Shown: positions 16,896-26,415 of the stretch, in pieces
Numbering within the stretch: position 1 is the stretch's first letter
Layout of the letters: the number at the start of each line of letters is the position of its first letter
Assembly: GCF_004168585.1 (NCBI RefSeq)
Contig: NZ_PGVH01000017.1
Coordinates: forward strand, 29,293 to 93,292
From: Shewanella sp. OPT22
GTDB lineage: Bacteria; Pseudomonadota; Gammaproteobacteria; Enterobacterales; Shewanellaceae
DNA: 64,000 nucleotides
Direction: 5' to 3'
Notes under the pieces: model-generated
What the model was told of the DNA's origin: nothing
Seen by the model: only the letters and a program-made list of their open reading frames with translations
Database searches by the model: none
Program-made: the position numbers and the translations under genes

Positions 16896-18218
16896 TTGAA
16901 AAAAAATAGCATCTGGCGCAAATTACTTCCTCGCAGCGCCTTTAGCCAAACCGTACTCTTGATAGGCAGCTTGCTGCTTATCAATCAGCTTGTGTCTTAT
17001 TGGACGGTTGCCGTTTACTTTATCAAACCCAGTTATGAGCAAATTAATGAGCTAATTGCTCGTCAAGTTAAGCTGTTGTTTGTTGATGAAGTTGAAATTG
17101 GTCGCCAGCACCTTACCTTAGTGGATGCGCTCAATGCCAAGGTTCGCGACGATGGTATGCGGGTCTACAGCCAAAAACAAGCACGTGATGCAGGCGTTGA
17201 TGATGCCACTTATTATGGTTTTTGGTCATCAGAAATGTCCGAATATTTAGGTGGTAAAGCGGAGGTGCGAGTGATGCAAGCACAGCATTTGCAAGTTTGG
17301 ATCCGTCCTCCACAGGCGCCATCGATTTGGATTAAAGTGACATTAAATAGTGGGATAAATGAAGATCAATTATCCCCGTTAACCTTGTATTTATTAGTGA
17401 TCGGTGCATTAAGTGTGATCGGTGGTTGGATGTTTGCTCGTAAGCAAAATAAGCCGCTCCGTCGATTACAAAAAGCAGCATTATCGGTATCCAAAGGTAG
17501 TTTTCCTCAGTCTTTACCCTTAGAAGGTTCTACTGAATTAGTGGAAGTAACCAATGCTTTCAACCGCATGGCTTCCAGTATGAAACAGTTGGAACAAGAC
17601 AGAGCATTGTTAATGGCGGGGATATCTCACGATTTACGTACGCCGTTAACTCGTATTCGCTTAGCGTCTGAAATGATGGTTGAAGAAGATGAGTACCTCA
17701 AAGATGGCATTGTTAATGATATCGAAGATATGGATGCCATTATTAATCAGTTTATTGCTTATATCAGGCAAGATCAGCAAGAGTTAGTGGAGTTAATTTC
17801 GATTAACCGTTTACTGAAAGAAGTCGCTGACGCTGAAACGCACCGAGATGTAGATATAGCACTGGAACTGGGTCATTGTCCTGATATTTCAATTAGAGCG
17901 GTCTCGATAAAACGGGTGATCACAAACCTTGTAGAAAATGCATATCGTTATGGTGGCGGTTGGGTCAAAATCAGTTCTTACACAACCAAAAGCGCAGTGT
18001 GCTTTCGAGTGGAAGATAATGGTTCCGGTATCGATGAAGACCAAATTGAAACCGTTTTCCAACCCTTTACTCAGGGAGATAGTGCGAGAGGTAGTGTGGG
18101 TTCAGGTCTAGGTTTAGCTATCATTAAGCGAATTGTTGAAGGGCATTTGGGTAAAGTCACGCTATGTAACCGGAAAGAAGGCGGCCTGTGTGCAGAAGTT
18201 GAATTACCGATTGAATAA
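16896..18218 (+). CDS. envZ: Osmosensor histidine kinase EnvZ
   Basis: 440-residue inner-membrane sensor kinase for OmpR. Membrane segment 1 lies at about 17-40 and segment 2 at about 160-180, flanking a periplasmic domain; a HAMP linker follows. The H-box [20 protein letters not shown] box [14 protein letters not shown]1 EDNGSGID and G2 [12 protein letters not shown] are all intact. The start is a TTG at 16896 without a clear ribosome-binding site, so translation probably depends on coupling to ompR. Confidence 0.95.
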   Translation: MKKNSIWRKLLPRSAFSQTVLLIGSLLLINQLVSYWTVAVYFIKPSYEQINELIARQVKLLFVDEVEIGRQHLTLVDALNAKVRDDGMRVYSQKQARDAGVDDATYYGFWSSEMSEYLGGKAEVRVMQAQHLQVWIRPPQAPSIWIKVTLNSGINEDQLSPLTLYLLVIGALSVIGGWMFARKQNKPLRRLQKAALSVSKGSFPQSLPLEGSTELVEVTNAFNRMASSMKQLEQDRALLMAGISHDLRTPLTRIRLASEMMVEEDEYLKDGIVNDIEDMDAIINQFIAYIRQDQQELVELISINRLLKEVADAETHRDVDIALELGHCPDISIRAVSIKRVITNLVENAYRYGGGWVKISSYTTKSAVCFRVEDNGSGIDEDQIETVFQPFTQGDSARGSVGSGLGLAIIKRIVEGHLGKVTLCNRKEGGLCAEVELPIE

Positions 18219-18289
18219 AATTTAGATTTTCTCTGGCATAAGGTGTTATTTTTGTTAGCCAAATTAAATTGCTACCCAATGGAACTGAT

Positions 18290-19021
18290 ATGGCAAACCA
18301 ATCTACATCTCATCTATTTTCTTTTTTAGGATCACTTGTCATTGCGGTGGGTATTGCAGTGGCGGGCTTTTTCATTAGCGAAACACTTTTTAAATCCCGA
18401 GTTGCACTTAATACTGCAGTTGTTAAAGGGCTTGCGGAAAGAAAAGTGGAGGCAGACAAAGCATTTTGGTCAATTAAATACACAGTGACAGGTGACAAAC
18501 AAGACAGCATTGAAGCACTCTATACGGCATCAGAAACCGATCAACAGAAGATAATCAATCTGTTGCATAAAAGTGGGTTTACCGCAGAAGAAATAAAGCC
18601 CGGCATTGTAAAATATTTGAAGCGAGAATTTAGAGATGACAATCAGAAATTAGTTGATGAAAAACATTTCTTAGTTGGCGAGATTGAGGTCGAAACAGCG
18701 AAAGTTCAGTTAGTTTCAGAAGGGAGAGCCAAATTAAATTCGTTGATCGCACAAGGATTAGATTTAAAAAATAATGCCCCAACCTATCACTTTACAAAAC
18801 TAAACGAAATTAAACCTGCCATGCTCAAAGAAGCGACTAAAAATGCCAGATTGGCGGCTAATGAATTTGCCATTAATGCTGGGGTAAAAGTGGGTGGGAT
18901 CAGAAGTGCCATTCAAGGGGGCTTTGTTATTCGCGATGCAGGTGAAAACTACGGTGATACTCAAAAAGTTGATAAGAATGTACGCGTTGTCACTAATGTC
19001 ACATTTCTATTAGTTGATTAA
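18290..19021 (+). CDS. SIMPL-domain (DUF541) exported protein
   Basis: 243 residues: one N-terminal hydrophobic segment (about 11-33) acting as anchor or signal, then a SIMPL/DUF541 domain including VKGLAERKVEADKAFWSIKY and ATKNARLAANEFAINAGVKVGGI. The family forms periplasmic assemblies of uncertain function, linked in some bacteria to oxidative stress resistance. GGAACTG lies directly before the ATG at 18290; the upstream TTG at 18269 is less likely. Confidence 0.88.
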   Translation: MANQSTSHLFSFLGSLVIAVGIAVAGFFISETLFKSRVALNTAVVKGLAERKVEADKAFWSIKYTVTGDKQDSIEALYTASETDQQKIINLLHKSGFTAEEIKPGIVKYLKREFRDDNQKLVDEKHFLVGEIEVETAKVQLVSEGRAKLNSLIAQGLDLKNNAPTYHFTKLNEIKPAMLKEATKNARLAANEFAINAGVKVGGIRSAIQGGFVIRDAGENYGDTQKVDKNVRVVTNVTFLLVD

Positions 19022-19027
19022 TTCATC

Positions 19028-19054
19028 AAAAGGGAGAGAATCGTCTCTCCTTTT
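19028..19054. terminator. Bidirectional terminator between convergent genes
   Basis: Stem aaaagggagaga (19028-19039), loop atcg, stem tctctcctttt (19044-19054), one bulged G. T's follow on both strands, between the stops of the SIMPL gene and the peroxiredoxin gene. Confidence 0.75.
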
Positions 19055-19064
19055 CAGCTATCAC

Positions 19065-19538
19065 TTATAAAGCTTTCAGGATGACTTCAGCTTTACTGAC
19101 TTCAAACTCTTTCGGTGCTTCAACATTCAGATGGGTCACAACACCATTTTCAATGATCATGGCGTAACGTTGAGAACGTAAACCGCCAAAACTACCCGTT
19201 TCCATTTCAAGACCTAATGCTTTGGTAAAGCTGCCATCACCATCAGCCAGCATCATAATGTGCTCCGCATTTTGGCTATCACCCCATGCTTTCATTACGA
19301 AAGCATCATTGACTGAGACACAAGCAATAATATCAACACCTTTTGCTTGAAATTCGTCTGCTAAAGTGATGTATCCTGGTAAATGTGCAGCTGAACAAGT
19401 TGGCGTAAAAGCGCCTGGAACCGCGAAAATAACAACTTTTTTGTCTTTGAATAACTCTGAAACTTGATGTTCTTGCATGCCATCAGCGGTTAACTGAGAC
19501 AGGGTTGTTTCTGGTAGTTTTTGACCTTGTTCTATCAT
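19065..19538 (-). CDS. Peroxiredoxin, Prx5 type
   Basis: 157-residue thiol peroxidase. The peroxidatic Cys lies in PGAFTPTCSAAHLPGY (about residue 48), the conserved PxxxTxxC motif. GGLRSQRYAMIIENG near the C-terminus supplies the active-site Arg. No second conserved Cys is evident, so it is probably a 1-Cys or atypical enzyme reduced by glutathione/glutaredoxin, reducing H2O2 and organic peroxides. AGAGGTAAGTC precedes the ATG. Confidence 0.93.
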   Translation of the reverse strand: MIEQGQKLPETTLSQLTADGMQEHQVSELFKDKKVVIFAVPGAFTPTCSAAHLPGYITLADEFQAKGVDIIACVSVNDAFVMKAWGDSQNAEHIMMLADGDGSFTKALGLEMETGSFGGLRSQRYAMIIENGVVTHLNVEAPKEFEVSKAEVILKAL

Positions 19539-19566
19539 GACTTACCTCTAATTCATTAGTATAGGG

Positions 19567-20307
19567 TTATAAAACAGAATATAAATCGAATCTATTTTTC
19601 TTGGTTTTAATGGACGCTGATGGTGTTTGTCCATTGAGATATTCAGCGTAGTCGGGGCGTTTTACCACAACGCGTTTTTGGGCAATGTTTAATGCAGGTG
19701 GTAAAAGCTCATCGGCATCATCATCGCTACCGACTAAAGTTTGGAATAAACGCATTTCTTTTTTTACTTGCGCCGACTTCTCTCGATGTGGGTACATTGG
19801 GTCAAGATAGACCACATCCGCCTCTATTCCGAGCTCGTTTAAAGAGTTTTGGCTGGCACCGTGATGTAACCTCATTCTTTGTTGCATCCACTTTCCGATT
19901 TCAGGGTCTTGATAAGCGCGCTTCAGGCCATCCTCAAGGAGTGCCGCAACAACGGATTGGCGTTCAATTAATGTGACGTTACAGCCAAGACTGGCAAGTA
20001 CAAAGGCATCGCGGCCTAAGCCTGCAGTTGCATCAATGACACTGGGTATATTACCATTCTTTAGGCCAACAGCTTTCGCTATCGCTTGTCCTTTCCCGCC
20101 ACCAAATTTTCTTCTATGTGCTACAGCGCCACCTACGAAATCAACAATGATGCCTGAAACTTTGGGTTCGTCACGCTTGTGCAGTGCTAACCGTTGGTTG
20201 TGGTATTTAAGTTCGAATGCGCTGCCTTCAGAAAACGTTAATTGCCAGCGTTGACAAATATCAACAAGCTCAACATTACTTTGATCAAAAAAAATGGATG
20301 TAGACAA
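19567..20307 (-). CDS. rsmJ: 16S rRNA (guanine1516-N2)-methyltransferase RsmJ
   Basis: 246-residue SAM-dependent methyltransferase acting on small-subunit rRNA. The SAM-binding motif is [18 protein letters not shown] (about 90-107), followed by LIERQ. The catalytic-type motif appears as [37 protein letters not shown] before motif I is characteristic of RsmJ. The frame begins with a TTG at 20307 and no nearby in-frame ATG gives full length, so a TTG start is likely. Confidence 0.93.
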   Translation of the reverse strand: MSTSIFFDQSNVELVDICQRWQLTFSEGSAFELKYHNQRLALHKRDEPKVSGIIVDFVGGAVAHRRKFGGGKGQAIAKAVGLKNGNIPSVIDATAGLGRDAFVLASLGCNVTLIERQSVVAALLEDGLKRAYQDPEIGKWMQQRMRLHHGASQNSLNELGIEADVVYLDPMYPHREKSAQVKKEMRLFQTLVGSDDDADELLPPALNIAQKRVVVKRPDYAEYLNGQTPSASIKTKKNRFDLYSVL

Positions 20308-20353
20308 AAGAAATCACGAAATTAACGATAGATTGAAACGATTATACGCTGCT

Positions 20354-20923
20354 TCAAAACTGGTAGGAAGATGCTTTTGTTGCCCATAGGTTCGTTGCTT
20401 TTGATGATTGAAGATCAAAAAACGGCAGTGAAGAAAACTGGAATAGTGCTGCAATAAATGAACTCGGGAACACTTTTACACTGTGATTGTATTTTTCGAC
20501 TGCTTTATTGTAATGGCGGCATAATGTTGAGAATTCGCTGTGTACGGAAAAGTAAGGCTGTACAGAGTCGATTTGTGAGTACTTCGTTAGTTGAGCCGCA
20601 ATATCAGTTATTCTTTGGTTTAGCTCATCACATTTCTTCAAATGATTTTGAATCGTATTAAAGCTATTCAATTTATGTTGTGAATAAAAATCTGATTGGA
20701 AGGCGTGTCGGTAATCGTCGAGCGCCTTGAGGCTGGGCTCTTTTTGATTCATGGTCATGTCAGCGTGATGGACGGCTTTCAAAATCGCATGTATTTGTTG
20801 TTTTAGGCTGGTATCAATAGCAGAAAGCGCACACATTACACTTTGTTGTTTAGCGTGTAATTGGCGGTAATTAAAATAAATCCAACAAATTCCTGCAAAA
20901 CTGCAGATGGCCAGAACTAACAT
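20354..20923 (-). CDS. LemA-family membrane protein
   Basis: 189 residues with one N-terminal membrane segment (about 2-18) and an extended helical body with possible coiled-coil character. The C-terminal stretch YNKAVEKYNHSVKVFPSSFIAALFQF matches the LemA pattern (YN..V..YN......P), followed by FFDL. LemA proteins are membrane-anchored helical bundles of poorly defined role. It lacks the full LemA N-terminal consensus, so it may be a diverged member. The gene stands alone. Confidence 0.75.
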   Translation of the reverse strand: MLVLAICSFAGICWIYFNYRQLHAKQQSVMCALSAIDTSLKQQIHAILKAVHHADMTMNQKEPSLKALDDYRHAFQSDFYSQHKLNSFNTIQNHLKKCDELNQRITDIAAQLTKYSQIDSVQPYFSVHSEFSTLCRHYNKAVEKYNHSVKVFPSSFIAALFQFSSLPFFDLQSSKATNLWATKASSYQF

Positions 20924-21060
20924 TTACATCAGAATTAATGAAATTATGAATTAAATGTAGTTGTCAGAAGCCCACTTTGCCAATTTAACTTATTTATTTA
21001 AAAGTAAAATTTAAAATTACCGATCCGTGTGTTGTTAAGCGTAGGTTAAGCAAAATTAAT

Positions 21061-21142
21061 TATAATTGGTACATGCAAGATTAGGGCAACCAATTCGCTC
21101 GTGAATGCAGGACTCTCAACTATATCAGAGTCCTTTTTTTTT
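21061..21142 (+). ncRNA. Candidate small RNA with own promoter and terminator
   Basis: A perfect -10 box TATAAT (21061-21066) with only a weak -35 (TTAAGC at 21035 is 20 bases away) precedes about 70 bases that end in a strong terminator: stem aggactct (21109-21116), 10-base loop, stem agagtcct (21127-21134) and nine T's. No plus-strand gene lies upstream for 2 kb. The nearest one already has a terminator, so this terminator is an orphan. The RNA's 3' end would overlap the 3' end of the pseudouridine synthase gene antisense by about 18 bases. No known family was recognised. Confidence 0.5.
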
Positions 21143-21826
21143 ATCTCTTTTTGGCCACATCAGCTCAAACGGGCTTTCCCAATGTTCTAATTGTACTTTA
21201 AAAGACTTCCGTTGAAATTCCTCTCCTACTGAAGGTAAACAAACATATTGATAGGTCTGTTGATTAAATTGAAACTTCAATGCATAGGCATGTAGGTAGC
21301 AACGATCACTTTGCTGTTTTCCATATAAATCATCACCTAAAATGGGCACACCCAAACTCGATAGTGCGACTCTGAGTTGGTGAGTCCGTCCTGTATGAGG
21401 TTTTAATAAATACAGTCTTAGCCCTTCAGTAATTGTATGACTGTAAAACTGAGTGATGGCAGGGTTTGCTTTGGTATGAAGCAACTTGTGCATGCTACGA
21501 CGAGATTTTGTCATATCACCAACCACCCATCCTTGTTTCTTTTTCGGTTTCCCTTTGGCAATAGCGAGATAGTATTTTTCAGTGAGTCGCTGTTTGAATT
21601 GCTCAGCCAGTTGATTGGCCGCTGCTGAGGATTTTGCGAGCAGCAATAGCCCTGATGTTGGTGTATCTAAACGATGAACAGGGAACAGAGACAGATCATA
21701 ATCTGCCTCAACTTGAGCGACCACACCAGCAGAGCCATCTTGGCTATGAAAATGTACATTTGGAGACTTATTAATGACGATGAAGTGTGGCTCATCAGCC
21801 AGAATCTGATAATTAGAGTTTTGCAT
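21125..21826 (-). CDS. RluA-family RNA pseudouridine synthase
   Basis: 233 residues. The catalytic motif HRLDTPTSGLLLLAKS places the nucleophilic Asp near residue 54. LKPHTGRTHQLRVALSSLGVPILGDDLYG is the conserved RluA C-terminal motif. There is no S4 domain. It is shorter than RluC/RluD and resembles the small RluA/TruC-like enzymes; the target uridine cannot be told. Its last codons (KKKGL) overlap the T tract of an opposite-strand terminator. Confidence 0.9.
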   Translation of the reverse strand: MQNSNYQILADEPHFIVINKSPNVHFHSQDGSAGVVAQVEADYDLSLFPVHRLDTPTSGLLLLAKSSAAANQLAEQFKQRLTEKYYLAIAKGKPKKKQGWVVGDMTKSRRSMHKLLHTKANPAITQFYSHTITEGLRLYLLKPHTGRTHQLRVALSSLGVPILGDDLYGKQQSDRCYLHAYALKFQFNQQTYQYVCLPSVGEEFQRKSFKVQLEHWESPFELMWPKRDKKKGL

Positions 21827-21841
21827 TAATTTGAATAATTG

Positions 21842-23179
21842 TTAGAAATCTATGGTTACACTTAGCCCGGGGTTGTTATCACTGAGCTTAACCGATGCAT
21901 TATGACGGGTTAAAATGGCTTTTACCATAGACAGACCGAGCCCTGTACCTTTGTGATGTCGACTAGGGTCAAGTCTCACTAAACGGTCAAATACTTTTTC
22001 TTTATGTTCGTCTGGAATACCGGGTCCGTTATCGACAATTTCAATGCGATTGGCATTTTGACGGATCTCAATCGTCGCATTTGTTCCTGAGTATTTAATC
22101 GCATTATCCACAAGATTGAATAAGGCCTGAAACAGCAAGTGCTTATCTGCTTGTACTGAAAATTCACGCCCGAGATTTAATAATAAAGTCTGTTCGTTCA
22201 CTTCTGCTAATGCTTCAGCCATATCTCTTAAATCATGACATAAGTGGTGAAGTTCAATAGGTTGCTTCTCTAATGCTAATTGCCCTTCTTCAATTCGAGT
22301 CAAAGATAACATGGCATCAAACGTACCTAGGCAGTGATCAAGTTCTTCAAGAAGTTCAGCGCAATGATCAGGTAAATCATCCGCAGGACTATTGATGAGC
22401 TGCTCAATACCAATGCGTAAATGAGACAAAGGTGTTCTTAAGTCGTGGGCAATATTGTCGGTAATTCCTCGAATGGCTGTGAGATTATTTTCAAGCGTGT
22501 CGAGGACATTATTAAACTTTTGCGCAAGGATATCGAACTCATCATTACGCCAGCTTACAGGTAAACGCGTATTGTAATGACCTTGTTCAATTTGTTCACT
22601 GAGACGGTTGTAATGGATTAATCGCCTCAAAATGGCTTTAGAGAATAAGAACCCCAGCGCTAATGCAAATACCACTGTAAGCATTACTGCGGTGGCTGAA
22701 GCGCTTACAAACTTATCGATTAAGGATGCAAAGTGATCAGTTCGAGATGCAATAAGTACTGGGCCATAACGAGTTTTGACTAAGCCACCCGTTAAGATGT
22801 GAAGCTTGTCAGGCCCTGCTGTGAGAATTGGGAAATCTTTGGTTCTTGGCAAGTAAGGCATTTCATCGGGCATGAAACTGAGTGCACCGATGACATTATC
22901 ACCGTTTTTCCATGCGACTAAAGCTGCTTTTGAGTCTGCGGCCTCAATTTGGCGTGCAAAATTTTGGCGACTGACTGATTTTGCCAGTTGCTGATAACGT
23001 TGAACTTCTGCTTTTAAGCTTTCAGTAACCTGATATCGTTGTTCTATAACCAGCTGCTGATAAAGCGCAAACAGTAATGCGCCAATAATCAGAGTAACGA
23101 GTACAGAAAAAACAATGGTGATTCGCCAGGCACTACTTTGATAAGGGTTAATTCCTCTGCCGTAAGCGATAACCTGCAC
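21842..23179 (-). CDS. Two-component sensor histidine kinase
   Basis: 445-residue membrane kinase. Segments at about 21-45 and 158-180 flank a periplasmic sensor of about 110 residues, followed by HAMP (about 181-233) and the H-box NIAHDLRTPLSHLRIGIEQL. N box ALFNLVDNAIKYS, G1 DNGPGIP and G2 GTGLGLSMVKAIL are intact. The start is a GTG that overlaps the response regulator gene by 32 bases; no closer ATG keeps the first membrane segment. Domain order matches QseC/CusS-type kinases. The signal is unknown. Confidence 0.92.
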   Translation of the reverse strand: MQVIAYGRGINPYQSSAWRITIVFSVLVTLIIGALLFALYQQLVIEQRYQVTESLKAEVQRYQQLAKSVSRQNFARQIEAADSKAALVAWKNGDNVIGALSFMPDEMPYLPRTKDFPILTAGPDKLHILTGGLVKTRYGPVLIASRTDHFASLIDKFVSASATAVMLTVVFALALGFLFSKAILRRLIHYNRLSEQIEQGHYNTRLPVSWRNDEFDILAQKFNNVLDTLENNLTAIRGITDNIAHDLRTPLSHLRIGIEQLINSPADDLPDHCAELLEELDHCLGTFDAMLSLTRIEEGQLALEKQPIELHHLCHDLRDMAEALAEVNEQTLLLNLGREFSVQADKHLLFQALFNLVDNAIKYSGTNATIEIRQNANRIEIVDNGPGIPDEHKEKVFDRLVRLDPSRHHKGTGLGLSMVKAILTRHNASVKLSDNNPGLSVTIDF

Positions 23180-23825
23180 CTCTTACCGTTTCAATTAATT
23201 CACCGTGGCCGAGCTCTTCAAATTTACGTCTCAATTTAGCGATATGGACATCGATAACATTGGTGCGAGGATCAAAATGATAATCCCAAACCGCTTCGAA
23301 GAGTAAGGTACGACTGATGACCTGATTAACATGTTCCATGAGATATTTAAGCAATTGAAACTCTTTTGGCTGTAACATGATTTCATGTCCATCCAGTGTG
23401 ACATTACGTGTAAGAAGCTCCATTTCTAATGGACCTGCACGCAAATGAGTTTGCATTGGTTGAGTATGGCCGCGTTGCATTAACTTTTCGCAACGAACCA
23501 GTAATTCAGAAAATGCAAAAGGTTTGGTCATGTAATCATCACCACCTGCACGTAAGCCTTTGACTCTCTCATCTACATGGCTCAGAGCAGAAAGAAGCAT
23601 AACTGGTGTTTGATTACCTGTTGCTCGTACTGCCGCTAATAATTTTAAGCCCCCTAAACTAGGAAGCATTCTATCGAGTACGATGAGATCATATTGATTG
23701 CTGGTGGCTAATAAAAGCCCTTGATGACCATCACTTGCCGTCTCAATATTGTGACCTTGTTCTGTAAAACCTTTGACAATATAGTCCAAAGTAGTTGCAT
23801 CATCTTCAACCAGTAAGACTTTCAT
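23148..23825 (-). CDS. OmpR-family response regulator
   Basis: 225 residues: receiver (VEDDATTLDYI; phospho-Asp in LIVLDRMLPSLGG; conserved Lys in MTKPFAFSELL) and a winged-helix DNA-binding domain (LQPKEFQLLKYLMEHVNQVISR, NVIDVHIAKLRRKFE, VRGAGYRL). AAGGAG lies 5 bases before the ATG at 23825, which decides the start. It is the partner of the overlapping histidine kinase, and 8 bases behind the small exported protein gene, giving a three-gene operon. Confidence 0.95.
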   Translation of the reverse strand: MKVLLVEDDATTLDYIVKGFTEQGHNIETASDGHQGLLLATSNQYDLIVLDRMLPSLGGLKLLAAVRATGNQTPVMLLSALSHVDERVKGLRAGGDDYMTKPFAFSELLVRCEKLMQRGHTQPMQTHLRAGPLEMELLTRNVTLDGHEIMLQPKEFQLLKYLMEHVNQVISRTLLFEAVWDYHFDPRTNVIDVHIAKLRRKFEELGHGELIETVRGAGYRLRQRN

Positions 23826-23833
23826 AACACTCC

Positions 23834-24352
23834 TTAGTACCATTTCAATAATGGTAACGGACGCAGTTTCTCTACATCAAAAGCTAGCCGATATCGTCCA
23901 TTATTATCGATCAGCTTTAATTCAAGATAGCTAATGCCTAGATCATGATCCAGTTCTGCGTTTAATAAATGCACAGAATTTTTATGTATAGCTAATTCTA
24001 CAAGCTCAGAAAATAATAGTTTATTTTTAGAAATAAAGTTGATTGCAGCTAATTCTGAATGTTTATCAGAATCATAAGTGGTTGCTTTACGCTTTATTAA
24101 TACGCCATCAACGGCACAATATTCAAGTTGAGTGACCGTATGTTTTTTGGGATCTAATACTGTAAATAAGTAACGCATAGGCGAACTATTAGTATCAATC
24201 GCAAAATGGGTAATGACCCCTGATGTACTATTCTCAATATTCCTCATCGTATCAATTGGATTCTGAAATGGTGTTTGAGTTAGTACAGATAACAAATTAG
24301 GAGCCGCAGTGGCAATACTACTGTAAAGCAGCAAACAGATAAGCCAACGCAT
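23834..24352 (-). CDS. Exported protein in a two-component operon
   Basis: 172 residues with a signal peptide (MRWLICLLLYSSIATA, cut near 17). The C-terminal part (YLELKLIDNNGRYRLAFDVEKLRPLPLLKWY) resembles the end of PepSY-like proteins, which are often encoded beside QseBC-type systems. That assignment is tentative. GGGGAGAAG precedes the ATG. As first gene of the operon it may be the sensed or regulating periplasmic partner. The 256 bases upstream hold the small dyad gtcta-cagt-tagac near 24490-24523 but no clear terminator for modC. Confidence 0.75.
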   Translation of the reverse strand: MRWLICLLLYSSIATAAPNLLSVLTQTPFQNPIDTMRNIENSTSGVITHFAIDTNSSPMRYLFTVLDPKKHTVTQLEYCAVDGVLIKRKATTYDSDKHSELAAINFISKNKLLFSELVELAIHKNSVHLLNAELDHDLGISYLELKLIDNNGRYRLAFDVEKLRPLPLLKWY

Positions 24353-24608
24353 TTTCTTCTCCCCGATTTTCGTGCTCTATTTTTTGTTATTGAGCATGAA
24401 CCAATCAATCTCTTAATGAATTTTTGTTCGCTGAAAAAAGCGTTGAAAAGTGACCTTCAAAAAGTGACTGACAAACATAGACGAAGTTAGTCTAACTGTA
24501 GACACTTTAATTCCCTATTTCGGGGAGATTAACAATTGATCATCTTGACTGTTTTTGTCATAACGCATAAATAATTTAGATGATCTTAATTTGTTAACTT
24601 GTTGATAT

Positions 24609-25670
24609 TTATATTGTTTTTATTGTGTTTGGGTCAAGCTCCCAAATCAAGGGTGTATCTAAAGATATTTCAACCTCTTGCTCAATATCAAGCTCGATCA
24701 CAGAGTCTGTGCCGATCACTTGTGCTAACAATCGATGTCCATCCCTAATTTGGAAAAAAGAGATGGGCCGAAGTTGCAACGAAACACTGTGTGAAGAAGT
24801 GTGTTGTCCGAATCTACTCGGTAATATGCACGTCGTCAATTGTTGCGATTGTGTAATACATTGAGCTGGTATGGTCAGTTGTTGTTCACCGAAATGAATG
24901 CTGTAGAGTCCTTCGCTTGATGGCTTGATTTTGCTTATTGGTACTAAATTCTTTAAGCCAATTTGTTTAGCCACTAATGTCGAAGTTGGTGACGTTAATA
25001 GTTGTTGGGGGGTACCCTGCTGAATGATATAGCCTTGATCAATAATTAATATTTTATCGGCCAACAACATGGCTTCATGATAGTTGTGTGTGACTAGAAT
25101 CACAGGGCATTCAATGGCTGATTTAAGTTTTAACAGCTGCAAATGCAGTTGTTCTTTCGTTTGATTATCGACTGCAGAAAAAGGCTCATCAAGTAATAGG
25201 AGTTGAGGTTCTCTGGCTAATGCCCGAGCCAAGGCTACGCGCTGTCTTTGTCCGCCAGACAGTTGTATCGGACGTTTATCTTTATGTTGCCATAGACCGA
25301 CATTTTCTAACCATAACTTAGCTTGAGTGAAACGATCTGGTTTAGGCAAATGCTTAAGTGCAGTAACAATGTTATTGATGACCGACTGATGTTCGAATAA
25401 ACCATAATGTTGCGGAACATAGCCGATGAATCGTTGCTGAGGCGAGAGTTGTATTTTAGAATCCAACCAAACATTGCCATTACAACGAATTTCTCCTCTA
25501 GCTTTGGTGGCAATGCCTGCTAGGGCTTTTAAGAGAGTACTTTTGCCTGCACCTGAAGGACCTAAAATCGCAATGACATCGCTGGAGCTTGCTGTAAATT
25601 CAGCAACAACAGGAAAAGGCTCTGATATGCGAACCTTGCATGATAAGTGAGGCTGATCAACTGCGGTCAT
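24609..25670 (-). CDS. modC: Molybdate ABC transporter ATPase ModC
   Basis: 353 residues powering molybdate import. Walker A GPSGAGKST at 37-45, signature LSGGQRQR at 137-144, Walker B LLLLDEPFSAVD at about 157-168. A C-terminal MOP/TOBE domain (about 285-350) binds oxyanions. The start overlaps the modB end by 14 bases. It is the last gene of the moa-mod unit; no mod-specific terminator was recognised after it. Confidence 0.95.
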   Translation of the reverse strand: MTAVDQPHLSCKVRISEPFPVVAEFTASSSDVIAILGPSGAGKSTLLKALAGIATKARGEIRCNGNVWLDSKIQLSPQQRFIGYVPQHYGLFEHQSVINNIVTALKHLPKPDRFTQAKLWLENVGLWQHKDKRPIQLSGGQRQRVALARALAREPQLLLLDEPFSAVDNQTKEQLHLQLLKLKSAIECPVILVTHNYHEAMLLADKILIIDQGYIIQQGTPQQLLTSPTSTLVAKQIGLKNLVPISKIKPSSEGLYSIHFGEQQLTIPAQCITQSQQLTTCILPSRFGQHTSSHSVSLQLRPISFFQIRDGHRLLAQVIGTDSVIELDIEQEVEISLDTPLIWELDPNTIKTI

Positions 25671-26331
25671 GTCTTATTCCCACTCTTTTGGATAAGTGTG
25701 TCGTTATTGCCAGCGTAAGCACTGCAAATATCAACAACAGGGCAGACATTAAACCTGCGGCGTAGAAATCAAAGGATTGCACGCTGTCATATATTGCGAT
25801 GGATAAGGTTTTGGTTTCGCCAGCAATATTGCCACCAATCATAAGTACGACACCAAATTCACCTAACACGTGCGAAAAGCACAATACTATTGCAGTAATC
25901 ACACCAGGCCAAACAAGTGGCAGTTCAATATGGATTAATGATTGCCAGCGGTTTAAGCCACAACAGGCTGCGGCTTCTCGAACGTCCTCAGGAATAGATT
26001 CAAACGCTCTTTGAATCGGCTGCAGTGCAAAAGGAATATTGATGATGAGAGATGCGACAACCAAACCGGAGAAGTGAAATACAAGTTCATTGCCTAACAC
26101 AGATGAAAGTAGTTGTCCTAACCAGCTTTGTTGACCAAACCCAACCAGCAAATAATAACCGATGACGGTAGGAGGAAGGATCAATGGTGTCATTGAAATC
26201 GCTTCAACGAAGGCCTTACCTTTAAATTGTTTAAACGCCAAGGCTCTGGCACCTATAATTGCCAAAGGGATCAATAACAACGTCGTAATGCTACTGAGTT
26301 TTAAGGATAAAAGTAGAGCTTGCCAATCCAT
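25657..26331 (-). CDS. modB: Molybdate ABC transporter permease ModB
   Basis: 224-residue inner-membrane permease with five to six hydrophobic segments. The inner-membrane EAA loop appears as EAAACCGLNRWQSLIHIELPLVWPG, and GEFGVVLMIGGNIAGET is typical of ModB. The usual length for the family. It overlaps modC and is 59 bases after modA, a gap largely filled by a 33-bp tandem duplication. Confidence 0.95.
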   Translation of the reverse strand: MDWQALLLSLKLSSITTLLLIPLAIIGARALAFKQFKGKAFVEAISMTPLILPPTVIGYYLLVGFGQQSWLGQLLSSVLGNELVFHFSGLVVASLIINIPFALQPIQRAFESIPEDVREAAACCGLNRWQSLIHIELPLVWPGVITAIVLCFSHVLGEFGVVLMIGGNIAGETKTLSIAIYDSVQSFDFYAAGLMSALLLIFAVLTLAITTHLSKRVGIRHDRS

Positions 26332-26349
26332 CGATAGGAAATGCCTTTT

Positions 26350-26415
26350 ATAAACGACTAATGTGATTTTAGTGTAGGTATAATAAACGACTAATGTGAT
26401 TTTAGTGTAGGTATA
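26350..26415. repeat. 33-bp tandem duplication at the modA 3' end
   Basis: Two adjacent perfect copies, 26350-26382 and 26383-26415. Read on the minus strand each encodes IPTLKSH and a TAG stop. The second-read copy therefore sits in the modA-modB gap as a spare in-frame modA tail: readthrough of the first TAG would add ten residues and stop at the second. This is seen directly. Confidence 0.95.
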
